From a virus, in IMG/VR virus record IMGVR_UViG_3300006076_000001, positions 29,787 through 93,786 of that record: a stretch of DNA of 64,000 nt; one strand, 5' to 3'. This document shows, in pieces, positions 42,034-50,781 of this stretch. The position numbers and the translations under genes are program-made. Positions within the stretch are counted from its first letter, which is position 1; each line of letters starts with the position of its first letter. The notes under the pieces are model-generated. The model was not told where the DNA came from. It searched no databases and saw only the letters and a program-made list of their open reading frames with translations.

Positions 42034-42309
42034 TTAAAATGGTAGTTGTTCTTCCTCTTCGTCTTTTAAAATTAAATCTGGTATATATGTAACCACAATA
42101 CTCTTTTTCTTTATCTCATAAGAATAAATTATTTTGTAACCTTTTTGTCTTAATTTGGTAATACTATCTTCCATAGATTTAGAGTATTTATAATCTGCCG
42201 AAAAAATTATGGTATTAGGTTTAACACCAACCTTAGTGATATAAGAACGAAACTTAGATTTAAGAATGTTAGAAAGAGAAAAAGATTTAGTAGAAACTTC
42301 CAAAGACAT
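42034..42309 (-). CDS. Unknown 91-residue protein
   Basis: Basic first half (NILKSKFRSYITKVGVKPNT), strand-rich second half (YSYEIKKKSIVVTYIPDLIL), acidic tail. One-base overlap with the upstream gene. No family recognised. Confidence 0.7.
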   Translation of the reverse strand: MSLEVSTKSFSLSNILKSKFRSYITKVGVKPNTIIFSADYKYSKSMEDSITKLRQKGYKIIYSYEIKKKSIVVTYIPDLILKDEEEEQLPF

Positions 42310-42638
42310 TAAAAAATGTCTCCGATATTAATATTATTTTCTATTTCCCTAATTTCACTATCACTAATTACCTCAGGAAATTTAGATAAGATTACAAAGT
42401 TGTATTTATCTCCCTTTTTATAAATATAGAAATTATACTTATTATTAGTGATAACTGGTAATTTATTAATCAAACTTCTATAAAGAACTTCATTAAATGA
42501 TTTTTTAAACACTAAGTATAATTTATCTTTATCTTCATAAGCTACAACAAAGTATCTATACAATGGTGGAATCACTTGTTTTATTTTAACTCCGTAATTA
42601 AACATAGAACTACCAAAAGCTAACCTTATTTTTGCCAT
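42309..42638 (-). CDS. Unknown protein with MAKI-x-LAF leader
   Basis: 109 residues. MAKIRLAFGSSMFNYG start, then basic strand-rich sequence (YRYFVVAYEDKDKLYLVFKK, YNFYIYKKGDKYNFVILSKF). No family recognised beyond the shared leader. Confidence 0.75.
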   Translation of the reverse strand: MAKIRLAFGSSMFNYGVKIKQVIPPLYRYFVVAYEDKDKLYLVFKKSFNEVLYRSLINKLPVITNNKYNFYIYKKGDKYNFVILSKFPEVISDSEIREIENNINIGDIF

Positions 42639-42657
42639 AGAATTACTCCTTTTTATT

Positions 42658-43248
42658 TTATTTATCGAATCTTGTCAAAACTTTAAACTCATTAAAAAGT
42701 TTTCTCAAATATAGAGATGTATTAAATTCAAATACCGCTTTTACATCTTTATTCCAAAAATGTATTGGTTTCACAGTAACAAACTCCTCTTCATAACATT
42801 TTCTTAATACCTCTGGATTATCATCAATAATAATTGACGGATATAATAACCATTTTTCCCTCATAGTTATCATATGAGTGTCATCTATAAATTTTGGAAA
42901 ATGTTTTCTTAATGATTTGATTTTACCATAATAAGTATCTCTATTTGGAACAACAATGTGTGTAACAAATCTAAATTCAAAATCGTCCCAAAAGTCATTT
43001 ATTACTTCAACCATACCCTCATAAGGCTTCATATTCTCAAAAAAGTCTTCATTTAAGTATTTATATCTCTCTTCCTCTGATAATCCAAAAATTTCGTGAA
43101 AATGATACTTAGAACATTGATTTTCTGTAACTGAAATTTTTTCTCCTGTAGCTTTAAAATAAGCCTCCTCAAAAGCACTTATATAATCAAAAATCGTTGA
43201 ATCCATATCTACATAAATCAATGGCTTACCATTAATAATCTTTATCAT
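42658..43248 (-). CDS. 5'(3')-deoxyribonucleotidase-like HAD phosphatase
   Basis: 196 residues. HAD motif I is VDMDST (D14, D16, T18), motif II is around FVTHIV, and the late acidic motif is SIIIDDNPEV. Members remove phosphate from deoxynucleoside monophosphates. With the other nucleotide enzymes it may adjust dNMP pools. Overlaps the primase Toprim gene by 4 bases. Confidence 0.75.
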   Translation of the reverse strand: MIKIINGKPLIYVDMDSTIFDYISAFEEAYFKATGEKISVTENQCSKYHFHEIFGLSEEERYKYLNEDFFENMKPYEGMVEVINDFWDDFEFRFVTHIVVPNRDTYYGKIKSLRKHFPKFIDDTHMITMREKWLLYPSIIIDDNPEVLRKCYEEEFVTVKPIHFWNKDVKAVFEFNTSLYLRKLFNEFKVLTRFDK

Positions 43249-43874
43249 CTAAGTCCTCCTTTAAATAATAACAATTTATTACTAACAAACATTTTAAATT
43301 GGTTTTCTCTCTTACATAAAAAGTCATTAAAGTCTTTATAAGGATAAGAAATTATACCAACTTTCTGATTATAATCTCTCTCTGCCTTTTTAATAAACCT
43401 TTCTGTAGCCTTTTTACCCGCTTCATCATTATCGAATGCTAAATATATTTCAAAGTTAAAATAAAATGATAAATACATTAAATAATGAAACTGAACTAAA
43501 GTAAAAGAAGCTCTACTAAAAGCAATAGAATAAACATCTGATAACTTTGTGTATTGATTAAAAGATTCAGAATCTAAAATAGATTCGGTAACAATAACTT
43601 TATTTATTTTATCGCTAAGGTTGTTTATACCATAAATAGCAATGTTATCTGGGTCGGAATAAATAATCTGCCAACCCTCTTTAGTTCTATTATCTATTTT
43701 AACTATCTTAGATTTGGTTATATTAGTTATGATTGTAACTAGTCCAGTAACTAATTTATCATTTATTAATATTGGTTTAGCAAACCAATAACTACCATCA
43801 AATGGCTTTAACTTTCTTGAGGCTAAATAATTTTCTAATAAAGTGCTATCTGATTCTTCAATAGGAATTAACAT
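43245..43874 (-). CDS. Primase Toprim-domain fragment
   Basis: 209 residues. Toprim motifs are clear: KVIVTESILDSESF (catalytic Glu), LAFDNDEAGKKATERF (D-x-D) and a late FNDFL. The zinc-binding domain expected at the N-terminus is absent; a Cys-less relative of it is encoded at 16321-16773. Would make RNA primers for the replisome. Driven by its own promoter. Confidence 0.8.
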   Translation of the reverse strand: MLIPIEESDSTLLENYLASRKLKPFDGSYWFAKPILINDKLVTGLVTIITNITKSKIVKIDNRTKEGWQIIYSDPDNIAIYGINNLSDKINKVIVTESILDSESFNQYTKLSDVYSIAFSRASFTLVQFHYLMYLSFYFNFEIYLAFDNDEAGKKATERFIKKAERDYNQKVGIISYPYKDFNDFLCKRENQFKMFVSNKLLLFKGGLR

Positions 43875-43893
43875 TATCTGACTCCTTTTGTCT

Positions 43894-43922
43894 TATATAC
43901 TGACACGGAGGAAAGAGTTTAA
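43894..43922 (-). promoter_or_regulatory. Possible phage-type promoter
   Basis: Minus strand TTAAACT, 16 bases, TATATA, with TGTC/GACA arms around the -10. The -10 has one change from consensus. Confidence 0.45.
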
Positions 43923-44347
43923 TATAATTTAGTAGCTGGGTCTACAAGAATAATTGTATTTTTGAATTTAAAATAATAGTTGTATTTACCAGATATATTT
44001 GAAATCAGTCTTTTTAATGCATAAATGTTATTGTATTTTCTACCTACAACCAATGGAAATCTTTCTTCTTTTATTTTCATAAAAATAACGAAAGAATTTT
44101 CACTAAGAATATCAAAATAGATGGCATCAAACACTTGATTTACTGAAAAAGGTGATAAAGTTTTAACAAACACCTCTATTAATTCCTTAACTTCCTTAAA
44201 AATAAAGTAGGTGTATTTATGCAAATTAATGTGACTATCAACAGGAACTCTTATATTGAAAAGCCCCTCTTTATTTACAACAGACATCTTATGATAAGTG
44301 TCTTTCCATTTCTCTATTAAAAATTGTCTTCTATCTTCTTGCATCAT
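43919..44347 (-). CDS. Unknown 142-residue protein
   Basis: MMQEDRRQFLIEKWKDTYHK start, HINLHKYTYFIFKEVKELIE, strand-rich end (YYFKFKNTIILVDPATKLY). No family recognised. It begins inside the end of the SbcC C-terminal gene and sits among replication genes. Confidence 0.75.
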   Translation of the reverse strand: MMQEDRRQFLIEKWKDTYHKMSVVNKEGLFNIRVPVDSHINLHKYTYFIFKEVKELIEVFVKTLSPFSVNQVFDAIYFDILSENSFVIFMKIKEERFPLVVGRKYNNIYALKRLISNISGKYNYYFKFKNTIILVDPATKLY

Positions 44348-44957
44348 TGTTTCTTTCCTCCCTGATTAATTTTAATTCACCATTAACTTTATCAAAGACT
44401 AAATTAATTTCAGCATTGTTTAAAAACTGCTCTTGATGAGTAATTAAAATTATAGATAAGTTATATTTCTTAGATATAACTTTAAATAATTCAGATAATT
44501 TAGAATGATAATTAGATGATAAATGATTTAATGACTCATCTAAAATTATAAATGATTCTTTTTGAGTCATAATATGTAAAATTATTCTAAATAAAGTAGA
44601 AATTAAAGCCATCAAACCTCCACCAAATGTATCAATACCACCCTCTACTTTACCCTGCTTTACTGAAAAATACCAAAATGTACCAGATGGCTTTTCATCT
44701 TGAATAATAGAGCATTTTATAGAAGAATCATTAAGCAAGAACTCTAAAGATTTATTTATAAAGTCTTCAATTATGTTTTTCTTTTTAGATATAATTTCAG
44801 AAACAAACTTTTCATTTATTTTTATAGCTTTAGTCAATTTTTGATTTTCTTCCTCAAGTGATTGTTTTGACTTTTCTTTAGAATTTAGTTGAGAGGTAAG
44901 GACTTTTAATTCTCCTCTCAACTCTGTCATTCTTTCTTCAAATCTACTCTTTCTCAT
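44331..44957 (-). CDS. SbcC/Rad50-like ATPase, C-terminal half
   Basis: 208 residues. N-terminal coiled coil (LRGELKVLTSQLNSKEKSKQ), then the ABC-type signature GGGLMALISTLFRI, Walker B SFIILDESLNHLS and H-loop ILITHQEQF. This is exactly the half missing from 47356-48552. Ends in TAG. The two halves should assemble, with SbcD, into a gp46/47-like end-processing nuclease. Confidence 0.85.
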   Translation of the reverse strand: MRKSRFEERMTELRGELKVLTSQLNSKEKSKQSLEEENQKLTKAIKINEKFVSEIISKKKNIIEDFINKSLEFLLNDSSIKCSIIQDEKPSGTFWYFSVKQGKVEGGIDTFGGGLMALISTLFRIILHIMTQKESFIILDESLNHLSSNYHSKLSELFKVISKKYNLSIILITHQEQFLNNAEINLVFDKVNGELKLIREERNNDARR

Positions 44958-44981
44958 TCTGACTCCTAATAAATTTAAAAA

Positions 44982-46115
44982 TTAAACCATTACTTTAGGT
45001 AAAATGTGAGTAGCCCCAAATCCATCAACTGATTTAGACTCCATAATAATTGCTACTTCCCTCTCATCTAAAATTATAGAAGCTGAACTTTTTATAACCT
45101 TTTCAAATGGCTCTTCAAATAAAGAATAGTTAATTACTTCTTCACTATTTTTAGTAATCATTGCTGAAATTATTACATAAGACTCAAGTCCTGAAATGTC
45201 TTCTACTGAAAATTTAACAAATGATTTCTTGTCTGTTTCTTTCACTGTAATAATTTTGTCATCTTGAGTCATCAATGGGATTGATAATTTTTCTAGCCCA
45301 GAAATAGCCGAACTTAGATTATCACCTAAATCAATAATAGATTTGGTTTCTGACTCTAAAACAGCTGAATAATTTGGCATATCTACATCTACCTCTGCTC
45401 CTATATAAAAGAAGTTATTATCAACTTGAATTTTAATTGCACTATCTTTTTTATAGATTTTAACTTCGCCATTAACATAACCACTTGTTTTATTCAATAA
45501 ACTACTATGAAAATTAATATTCTCTGGTAAATTATCATCAAAAATTTCTGGTGTGATAACAATGTGGTTATTGTTACCAAAGATTATTGCTTTTTTATCT
45601 TTATCTATTACCGCTACCTCATAGCCACCGATTTTGTAATTTGTTCTTGGTATCATTAAATGCTTTAATGCAAACTTAGCTTTATCCTCTGGGATTGTGA
45701 TTATAGGGTCTACCCCTGCAAAAGCTAAAGCTTCATCAATTAAATTTTCAATAACTTGTTTATCTTTATCCACATAAATGTAAGCAACCTCAATTTCCGC
45801 TTTATCCTCAAATACACACTCTAAGTATGTATTATTAAAGTTAATTGCTTTAACATCATCAAACTTTAAACATTTTTGCAATGTTTTTATTTTTATACCA
45901 ACCACTTCATCTGGTGCGTTTTCTTGATACCCACCTATTACAAAATAAGACACTGATGGTAATACATCTTCATCTATAATAAACCCACAAAAGTCTTTTT
46001 CCTTATTATTAACAAAATATACATCAGTAGCTAATACAGCTGATTTAAGAAATCCTGATAACTTCTCTTTTAAATCATAAGCTGTTAAATTCAAAACAAA
46101 AGTGTTACTATTCAT
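44982..46115 (-). CDS. Probable DNA sliding clamp (DnaN-like)
   Basis: 377 residues, close to the ~366 of bacterial beta clamps. Three similar beta/alpha parts with the final IILDEREVAIIMESKSVDGF and a last strand HILPKVMV where DnaN ends with the MPMR strand. MPNYSAVLE resembles the FPDY segment of DnaN. Lies in the T4-like order with gp46/47 genes, and a bacterial-type loader is at 35310-36413. The call rests on length, end motif and context. Confidence 0.6.
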   Translation of the reverse strand: MNSNTFVLNLTAYDLKEKLSGFLKSAVLATDVYFVNNKEKDFCGFIIDEDVLPSVSYFVIGGYQENAPDEVVGIKIKTLQKCLKFDDVKAINFNNTYLECVFEDKAEIEVAYIYVDKDKQVIENLIDEALAFAGVDPIITIPEDKAKFALKHLMIPRTNYKIGGYEVAVIDKDKKAIIFGNNNHIVITPEIFDDNLPENINFHSSLLNKTSGYVNGEVKIYKKDSAIKIQVDNNFFYIGAEVDVDMPNYSAVLESETKSIIDLGDNLSSAISGLEKLSIPLMTQDDKIITVKETDKKSFVKFSVEDISGLESYVIISAMITKNSEEVINYSLFEEPFEKVIKSSASIILDEREVAIIMESKSVDGFGATHILPKVMV

Positions 46116-46362
46116 TTGACTCCTCCTTTTCTAATTTTTCCAACTCTGCCTCCAATGTTTTAAGTTCTGCCTCTAACTTTGAAATCTCCTCTTTAACCTT
46201 ATTTTCATCATTTAAAAATTCTTCATCATAACCCATTTCTTTAAGTTTTTCAATAACTTCAGACAGTTTATCTTCCATCTCTGCCTTTTTAGATGAAGCA
46301 ATTGCTAATTGCTTTTCATACTCAGACTTTTTTTGTTTTAGTTCTTTAATATCTAAAGACAT
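46108..46362 (-). CDS. Small acidic coiled-coil protein
   Basis: 84 residues, one continuous coiled coil (LKQKKSEYEKQLAIASSKKA; EISKLEAELKTLEAELEKLE). Lies between SbcD and the clamp and overlaps the clamp start by 8 bases. It might be a detached piece of the SbcC coiled coil or an adapter; unproven. Confidence 0.75.
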   Translation of the reverse strand: MSLDIKELKQKKSEYEKQLAIASSKKAEMEDKLSEVIEKLKEMGYDEEFLNDENKVKEEISKLEAELKTLEAELEKLEKEESNE

Positions 46363-46382
46363 AATTACTCCTTTTTACTGAT

Positions 46383-47363
46383 TTATTTATCTACTTTTTC
46401 TAAATAGGAAATAACGATTTCTTTAATTTCTTTATCTTCTATACTATTAATTAAATTTTGAATTGAACTCTCCATCTTAGAAATGGAAAAATCAAAAGTG
46501 GAATCTACAAACTCTGTTACTGATTCCTCATCTTCAACTACTATTTTTGATTGAAAAACTTCTTTAAAAGAATTATGGTCTATTATAATAGATTCTGCCT
46601 CTTTATTATCCAAATCAAGAATTACTAATTCTGGTTTATGCAAATCTAAAGATGAATAGTAATTTCTAGCCAAACGATATAAAGACCATTGATTAATAAA
46701 AATTTGAGACTCACCAGACTCATATTCATACTTTTTGATAGGTATACCTCTATGTAAATGCCCTAATATAAATCCGTCTATGTTTTTATATTGCATCAAC
46801 TCTGTATATCTGTAAAAGTGTGTATATTTTAGGTCATCTAATTCAGCATCAAAAGGAATAAAATGTTCGTGTATGACAACAAATTTATTACCACTAGTTT
46901 TCTCTTTATTAATTTTATCTAATTCTGAAAAGATTTTATCTTTATCTTCTAAATAAGGGACACCATAAATGTAATTATCCCCTATCTGGACTTTAGAAAA
47001 AGAGATGTCTTTAATTAAACCTAATTTAGTTACCAAACCATACAGACTGTCATCTAAATTTTCATAACTATTATATGGCAAGTCGTGATTCCCAGCAATA
47101 GAAACTAAGTTTATACCACTTTCTTTAATATATTTAAGTAATTCTATATTTTCTTTAACTGCTATAGAGGAATAATGTTTAAGATACTTTTTATCAAACA
47201 AATCTCCAGTGCTAATCAATGTATCGATTTTTCTCTTTTGACATTCATTTATAATAAAATCCACCTTTTTATAAATGGTAGATTTATAATCATCTTTTCT
47301 TGAAATTGGCGGAGGAAACCCTAATCTAAAGTGTGGGTCTTTAATTGTAGCTACTTTACTCAT
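46383..47363 (-). CDS. SbcD/Mre11-like nuclease (gp47-like)
   Basis: 326 residues. Metallophosphoesterase motifs in order: KDPHFRLG, GDLFD, GNHD, VVIHEHF and GHLHRG. Partner of the two SbcC-like halves in DNA end processing and recombination. Overlaps the SbcC N-terminal gene by 8 bases. Confidence 0.9.
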   Translation of the reverse strand: MSKVATIKDPHFRLGFPPPISRKDDYKSTIYKKVDFIINECQKRKIDTLISTGDLFDKKYLKHYSSIAVKENIELLKYIKESGINLVSIAGNHDLPYNSYENLDDSLYGLVTKLGLIKDISFSKVQIGDNYIYGVPYLEDKDKIFSELDKINKEKTSGNKFVVIHEHFIPFDAELDDLKYTHFYRYTELMQYKNIDGFILGHLHRGIPIKKYEYESGESQIFINQWSLYRLARNYYSSLDLHKPELVILDLDNKEAESIIIDHNSFKEVFQSKIVVEDEESVTEFVDSTFDFSISKMESSIQNLINSIEDKEIKEIVISYLEKVDK

Positions 47364-48552
47364 TATCTGACTCCTTTATATTATGGATTGGTTGTCCGCA
47401 ACAAGGACATATGTTATTTTCTTTAATTTGACTATCAACTTCTGATAAACTTTGCTTCATATTAATAATAGAATTATTAATAGAGTTAATTTTACTCTTA
47501 ACTGCAACATAAACTTTCAATCTAATCAGAGATGTTAATAAAGATATTACTCTTTGAAGCTCTCTCTGGTATTTTTCTTGCATTCTGAAAGCATTTAGGC
47601 TATTAATATAGCTAACCATATTCTCAAATTTAAAGAAAAGGTCTTCTTTAGATAAAAGTGACACTATTTTTGTTAAATAGTTGATTTTATCATTTAAACC
47701 ACTTAGTTGATTGAATAATTCACTTGCTTCTATTAATTGCTGTTTTTTATTAAGAACAGCTTCCATATCACTAAGTAATTTTATTCTTTCTTGACCTTTT
47801 TGAATCAAATCTGATAGGTTATCTGCCTGATTCATTAAATAAAGTGTGTCTGATAAATGAATCAGTTTATTAATTGAATGAATGATTGAATTAATTTTAG
47901 TTATTTGACGAGTTTGTCTATTTACCTTATCTTTTAATTCAATTAAATCATACAAATTATTTATTTTAGTTTCTATTTCAACTGCTTTTTCATACTTTTT
48001 ATATAAATCTTGTTTTCTTTTTATAATTAGTTTATGTTTATTAATTTCCTCTGTAAGTTCATTTATTTTACGAGTATTAATCAATTTATCTCTCTTCATC
48101 AACTTAACTGCTTCAGCCAGTCTATCTACACCAAAAATAGATTTAAAAATCTTAGTTTGTGTTTGTTTATTTTCATCTACTAAAAAGAATGGTTTGTATT
48201 GAGGGATAGCCAATAAGTTTTCTTCTCCCCCATCATAAACAAATGGTTTCATAGAGTCTGGTAAGTATTGAAATGGCTGATTACCTACTTTGTCAAACTC
48301 TTTATCTGCAACGATGTATTTATTTTCTTTATTAGACCTAATTCTTTTTACATTATTAACTTTAATTTCACATTTAGTAGCACCAACTCTAATGAACTCT
48401 TTATTTAAAGAGTTTTCTAAAAGGGCGGTAACCGCTCTTCTAATAGCCGATTTACCGATGTTAGACCTACCAGAAATGGTATAAAAATGATTAGAAAAAG
48501 AGTATTTTAAATTTTTAATAGATTGAAAGTTTTTTATCTCTAAATCAAGCAT
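47356..48552 (-). CDS. SbcC/Rad50-like ATPase, N-terminal half ending at the zinc hook
   Basis: 398 residues. MLDLEIKNFQSIKNLKYSFS and Walker A SGRSNIGKSAIRRAV, Q-loop region, then a long coiled coil that ends in CPCCGQP, the zinc hook, 13 residues from the C-terminus. The rest (signature, Walker B) is in 44331-44957. Residues ~311-333 (SYINSLNAFRMQEKYQREL) are encoded by dispersed repeat copy E. Confidence 0.88.
   Translation of the reverse strand: MLDLEIKNFQSIKNLKYSFSNHFYTISGRSNIGKSAIRRAVTALLENSLNKEFIRVGATKCEIKVNNVKRIRSNKENKYIVADKEFDKVGNQPFQYLPDSMKPFVYDGGEENLLAIPQYKPFFLVDENKQTQTKIFKSIFGVDRLAEAVKLMKRDKLINTRKINELTEEINKHKLIIKRKQDLYKKYEKAVEIETKINNLYDLIELKDKVNRQTRQITKINSIIHSINKLIHLSDTLYLMNQADNLSDLIQKGQERIKLLSDMEAVLNKKQQLIEASELFNQLSGLNDKINYLTKIVSLLSKEDLFFKFENMVSYINSLNAFRMQEKYQRELQRVISLLTSLIRLKVYVAVKSKINSINNSIINMKQSLSEVDSQIKENNICPCCGQPIHNIKESDNE
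47521..47623. repeat. Dispersed palindromic element, copy E (in CDS)
   Basis: About 103 bases collinear with intergenic copy D, with TCTAATC 77 bases before the core in both. Core GGCTATTAATATAGCT at 47598-47613 is in the D orientation, inverted relative to A-C. It lies in frame in the SbcC-like coiled coil. Confidence 0.7.
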
Positions 48553-48590
48553 AATCCGACTCCTTTTTTCTGAATTAAAAACAATAATAA

Positions 48591-49103
48591 CTATAAATAA
48601 ATTAATACATCAACATCCATAATTATAGTAACACTTTCTAAATTAGATTGGAAATTTCTTTTAACTTCTAAAGATGGAATTAGTAAATAAGGTGTATCCC
48701 CATTAAATGCTCTTTGGATTTCAATTTTCATTCTATCTTGCATAAAGTCTTTAATATCCATAAGAACTTTATTGACTGTAAGATTATCAGACCAATCTAC
48801 TCTGGTTTCACCGAATTTCATAGCACTCATTAATGCTTCATCATAAGCTTCTGGAATGGATAACATTGAGAAATCAGGATTATTAGCAAAATCTTCGATA
48901 GAAATAGGTAGTGGATTTTTCCCGCTCATTAAGATAGACTCTTCTACATCAAAGAACTTTTTGAACTCTTGAAACTCCATTATTTCTTTAAAGGTTAGTA
49001 CCCCCTGCATTAGTTGATGTTTGTATCTTTTTGTAGCTGTGTCTCTTAGAATGTTATATAAAGTTTTAATGTCTTTACTATTAATCAACATACCCATACT
49101 CAT
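48591..49103 (-). CDS. Unknown 170-residue protein
   Basis: MSMGMLINSKDIKTLYNILR start; FDVEESILMSGKNPLPISIE; strand-rich end (TIIMDVDVLIYL). No family recognised. Between the recombinase gene and SbcC, so a recombination role is possible. Confidence 0.75.
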   Translation of the reverse strand: MSMGMLINSKDIKTLYNILRDTATKRYKHQLMQGVLTFKEIMEFQEFKKFFDVEESILMSGKNPLPISIEDFANNPDFSMLSIPEAYDEALMSAMKFGETRVDWSDNLTVNKVLMDIKDFMQDRMKIEIQRAFNGDTPYLLIPSLEVKRNFQSNLESVTIIMDVDVLIYL

Positions 49104-49147
49104 ATCCTTTTACATATTTTTGTGAAGAAAAGAAAGGAAAACCTAAT

Positions 49148-50320
49148 TTATAGTTCTGTTTCATCTGAGATTTCAAAGTCTTCACTCTCTGTAGTAGATT
49201 CTTCATTAAGAGTATTAGAAACTTTATCATCAGAAACATTTAAAGAAATAAATTGTTTTTTCATATCTTCAAAATAATCTTTTTTAAGTAACTCTATAAA
49301 AGCTGTTCTACCTAAAGCTTTTATCTCTTCCCCGTTACTTGTTTTATAAAATAGAAAACTTCCTTTATTGTAAATGATTCCTACAGCTTTTAATGCATCA
49401 AAAATAATTGGAAAATCGTCTGTTCCCTCTCCGTATCTAACCACAAACTTAGTTGAAATGTAAGGCTTTTTAATTTTATTTTTTATATTCATAATTTTAA
49501 AAACATTAGCAACTCTAACTTCTTCAATTGCTCCAGTAATTGGGTCTTCCACCTGCTCTTTCAAAGTAGAAACAAACTTAGTAACATATCTAACAGACAA
49601 ATAATATCTAATTGCATTACCACCTGTAGTAGATAATGAAGTCTCCATATTAGAATAACCCTGACCTATACCTGTATTAGCAAGAGAAAATTGACTATTT
49701 CTATCAATCATTGGTTTAGCCCTAAATTGATTTATTAAAATCATAGCGATGTTATGGTTTGCAACTATATTCATAAGCTTAGGTGTGATTTCACTCCAAG
49801 CTGAAGCGTGTTGGGACTTTTGAGCTGAGTTATCTTCCATATCGATGGATGCCATAGGTCTAGCCGCTGCTACCGAATCTATAACAATGGTAGAAATTTT
49901 ACCAGCTAATTTAGCCCCTTTCTTTTTAGAAAATCCCATAGTTAGAACTTTCATCATATCTTCAATACAGTCTGGAGTAAATACCATTACCCTCTCATCT
50001 GAAAAATCCATACCAAGAGATTTGCAATAAACTGGGTCTAATGATTTCTCAAAATCAAAATAAATAATACCCTCATCTGGATACTTTTTCAAAGCTTCAG
50101 CACAAGACTGGATAGCTATTGTAGTTTTTGCACCTGATTCGAAACTTGCAATTTCTCCCATTGCTCCCCTATAAAATAACCCCCCATCAAAGACTTTATC
50201 TATAACAAGAGACCCTGATGGAATAGGCTCTTTCACATTGTCTGCATCAAACACTATATTTTTCTTAGCTTTTTTAAACTCTTTTTGGATTTGTTCTTTA
50301 AAATCACCAAATAGTCCCAT
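49148..50320 (-). CDS. RecA/UvsX-like recombinase
   Basis: 390 residues. GALxxD-type start (SGSLVIDKVFDGGLFYRGAM), P-loop region ASFESGAKTT, then IIYFDFEKSLD, VIDSVAAARP (Walker B side), ILINQFRAKP and TGGNAIRYYLSVRY. The P-loop departs from GxxxxGKT at both glycines (SFESGAKT), as in some UvsX-type proteins. Acidic C-terminus (TESEDFEISDETEL). Strand exchange in recombination-dependent replication. Own promoter at 50358-50387. Confidence 0.92.
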   Translation of the reverse strand: MGLFGDFKEQIQKEFKKAKKNIVFDADNVKEPIPSGSLVIDKVFDGGLFYRGAMGEIASFESGAKTTIAIQSCAEALKKYPDEGIIYFDFEKSLDPVYCKSLGMDFSDERVMVFTPDCIEDMMKVLTMGFSKKKGAKLAGKISTIVIDSVAAARPMASIDMEDNSAQKSQHASAWSEITPKLMNIVANHNIAMILINQFRAKPMIDRNSQFSLANTGIGQGYSNMETSLSTTGGNAIRYYLSVRYVTKFVSTLKEQVEDPITGAIEEVRVANVFKIMNIKNKIKKPYISTKFVVRYGEGTDDFPIIFDALKAVGIIYNKGSFLFYKTSNGEEIKALGRTAFIELLKKDYFEDMKKQFISLNVSDDKVSNTLNEESTTESEDFEISDETEL

Positions 50321-50357
50321 TCTGACTCCTTGTCTTAAGTTTATTTTATAGCATTAC

Positions 50358-50387
50358 TTTATACGATAGAAGAAAAAAAGGGATTAA
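50358..50387 (-). promoter_or_regulatory. Phage-type promoter of the recombinase gene
   Basis: Minus strand TTAATCC, 17 bases, TATAAA. Spacer has the same TTTTTTTCTTCTA tract as the promoter at 16287-16315. Confidence 0.55.
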
Positions 50388-50758
50388 CCTCCCATTATAA
50401 ACTCTGTCATCTCTCCTATTAGCTTTTTATTTTTAACATACTCAGAAAGTAACCCTGCAATGTGTTCTTCGATTGCTTCGCTATCACAATCTTTTAAATC
50501 ATCTGTTATGACATCCATAATTTTAACTAATTTTTGGTCTAATTCATCAGAAAATTCACCCTTTTGAATATCACCCCACTCTTTTATAATCTGCTTAATG
50601 AATTTAGCATCAATTAATTTATCTAATTCCTCAAAATCACATTCATTTTCTTCATAACCACCATCTAAGTATTCGTCCAATTGTTTGTCTCTTAACCTTT
50701 GAAGTTTAACTGCATCTGATACTCCATAGCCTCTAAATGCTAATCTTATTTTTGCCAT
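50384..50758 (-). CDS. Unknown acidic protein with MAKI-x-LAF leader
   Basis: 124 residues. MAKIRLAFRGYGVSDAV start, then highly acidic helices (YEENECDFEELDKLIDAKFI; AIEEHIAGLLSEYVKNKK). No family recognised. Lies between the helicase and recombinase genes. Confidence 0.75.
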   Translation of the reverse strand: MAKIRLAFRGYGVSDAVKLQRLRDKQLDEYLDGGYEENECDFEELDKLIDAKFIKQIIKEWGDIQKGEFSDELDQKLVKIMDVITDDLKDCDSEAIEEHIAGLLSEYVKNKKLIGEMTEFIMGG

Positions 50759-50781
50759 AATGTCACTCCTTTCAGTTGTTT

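Noticed and set aside
49147-49176. Promoter (TTGAAAT-17-TATAAA) at the end of the recombinase gene
   Set aside because: The -10 overlaps the stop codon and the -35 is poor; kept out of the feature list for lack of support.
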